Shown here piece after piece: positions 63,888 through 64,000 of a stretch of 64,000 nucleotides of DNA. Source of the DNA: JADKCL01 sp046329055 (GTDB taxonomy: Bacteria > Bacteroidota > Bacteroidia > J057 > JADKCL01); NCBI GenBank assembly GCA_046329055.1, contig JAXLVK010000011.1:1-64000 (forward strand). Reading direction: 5' to 3'. Positions within the stretch are counted from its first letter, which is position 1, and every line of letters starts with the position of its first letter. The translations under genes were made by a program, and so were the position numbers. The notes under the pieces were generated by a model. The model made no database searches and was not told where the DNA came from. It was given only the letters and a program-made list of their open reading frames with translations.

Positions 63888-64000
63888 ATGAAACCCGCCT
63901 TCCGCCTCCTTGCCCTCCTCTCCATGGCCACGCTGCTCACCCTGTCCGTCGTGGGCTGTGGCGACGCCGCAAAAAAGAAAGAAATCCCGCCGGAGGAGAT
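63888..64000 (+). CDS. Lipoprotein, N-terminal fragment
   Basis: Only 37 codons lie in the window; the gene continues past the right edge. It begins MKPAFRLLALLSMATLLTLS and then VVGCGDAAKKKEIPPEE. The lipobox VVGC puts the lipidated Cys at residue 24. Asp follows at +3 of the Cys-Gly-Asp stretch and a Lys-rich linker comes next. Nothing of the mature domain can be seen, so no function is given. Confidence 0.75.
   Translation, partial: MKPAFRLLALLSMATLLTLSVVGCGDAAKKKEIPPEE

Overview
The window comes from a high-GC member of the Bacteroidota, most likely a Saprospiria-type marine or freshwater filament former or a relative. Evidence: several secreted proteins carry type IX secretion (T9SS) C-terminal sorting domains; there is a gliding-motility-type CHU_C C-terminus and SprB-, PKD- and HYR-type repeat adhesins; DUF5686, DUF4249 and TonB receptor genes are present; a TolB-propeller/amidohydrolase fusion is present; and TAnnTTTG promoter boxes replace sigma70 -10 boxes. 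No rRNA, tRNA, CRISPR array, transposase or prophage was seen.

Layout. 0-8.4 kb: HAD fragment, flavodoxin-like oxidoreductase, Crp/Fnr regulator, a small outer-membrane barrel, the TolB/amidohydrolase protein, two tandem paralogous Cys-containing small proteins, and a ceramidase-like membrane protein. 8.4-12.7 kb: two-gene ABC exporter, then a toxin-antitoxin pair (MqsR-like toxin; MqsA-like HTH fused to a Panacea/DUF4065 domain) preceded by a palindrome matching the known MqsA operator, then a sterol-desaturase-family enzyme. 12.7-20 kb (minus strand): glyA - secreted protein - tatC - rpiB - M28 peptidase - Cys-motif membrane protein, tightly spaced. 20-34 kb: DUF5686 protein, small secreted proteins, a 1463-residue SprB/PKD/CHU_C adhesin, and three consecutive T9SS surface proteins (one dockerin+cohesin-like, two PKD paralogues). 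34-43 kb: tail-specific protease, frameshifted proC, a frameshifted M43 metalloprotease, and a PafA-like phosphatase. 43-48 kb: LytS/LytTR two-component pair followed by a TonB receptor and a broken DUF4249 lipoprotein gene. 48-55 kb: a giant HYR/Ig-like surface protein plus its small upstream partner. 55-64 kb: gcvP, small membrane and redox genes, a metallo-beta-lactamase-fold hydrolase, a multidomain protein with an injection-system-effector-like leader, and the start of a lipoprotein.

Themes. Surface display through T9SS dominates (proteins at 23.8-34 kb, 37.7 kb and 48-55 kb). GlyA and GcvP supply one-carbon metabolism but lie 35 kb apart. The LytS/LytTR pair is placed to control the TonB/DUF4249 uptake unit.

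Quality caveat. Five places carry frameshifts (37.21 kb, 40.26-41.35 kb, 47.88-48.10 kb, 49.27 kb, 61.80/62.11 kb). Most can be repaired by restoring one base to a short homopolymer, so consensus sequencing error is more likely than gene decay. The DUF4249/HYR junction near 48.18 kb may likewise be a misjoin. The most interesting candidates are the TA locus with its predicted operator, an exact 11-bp-period repeat array (59034-59121), the effector-like protein at 61.3-63.7 kb, and the heptamer-repeat tract in front of the DUF4249 lipoprotein.
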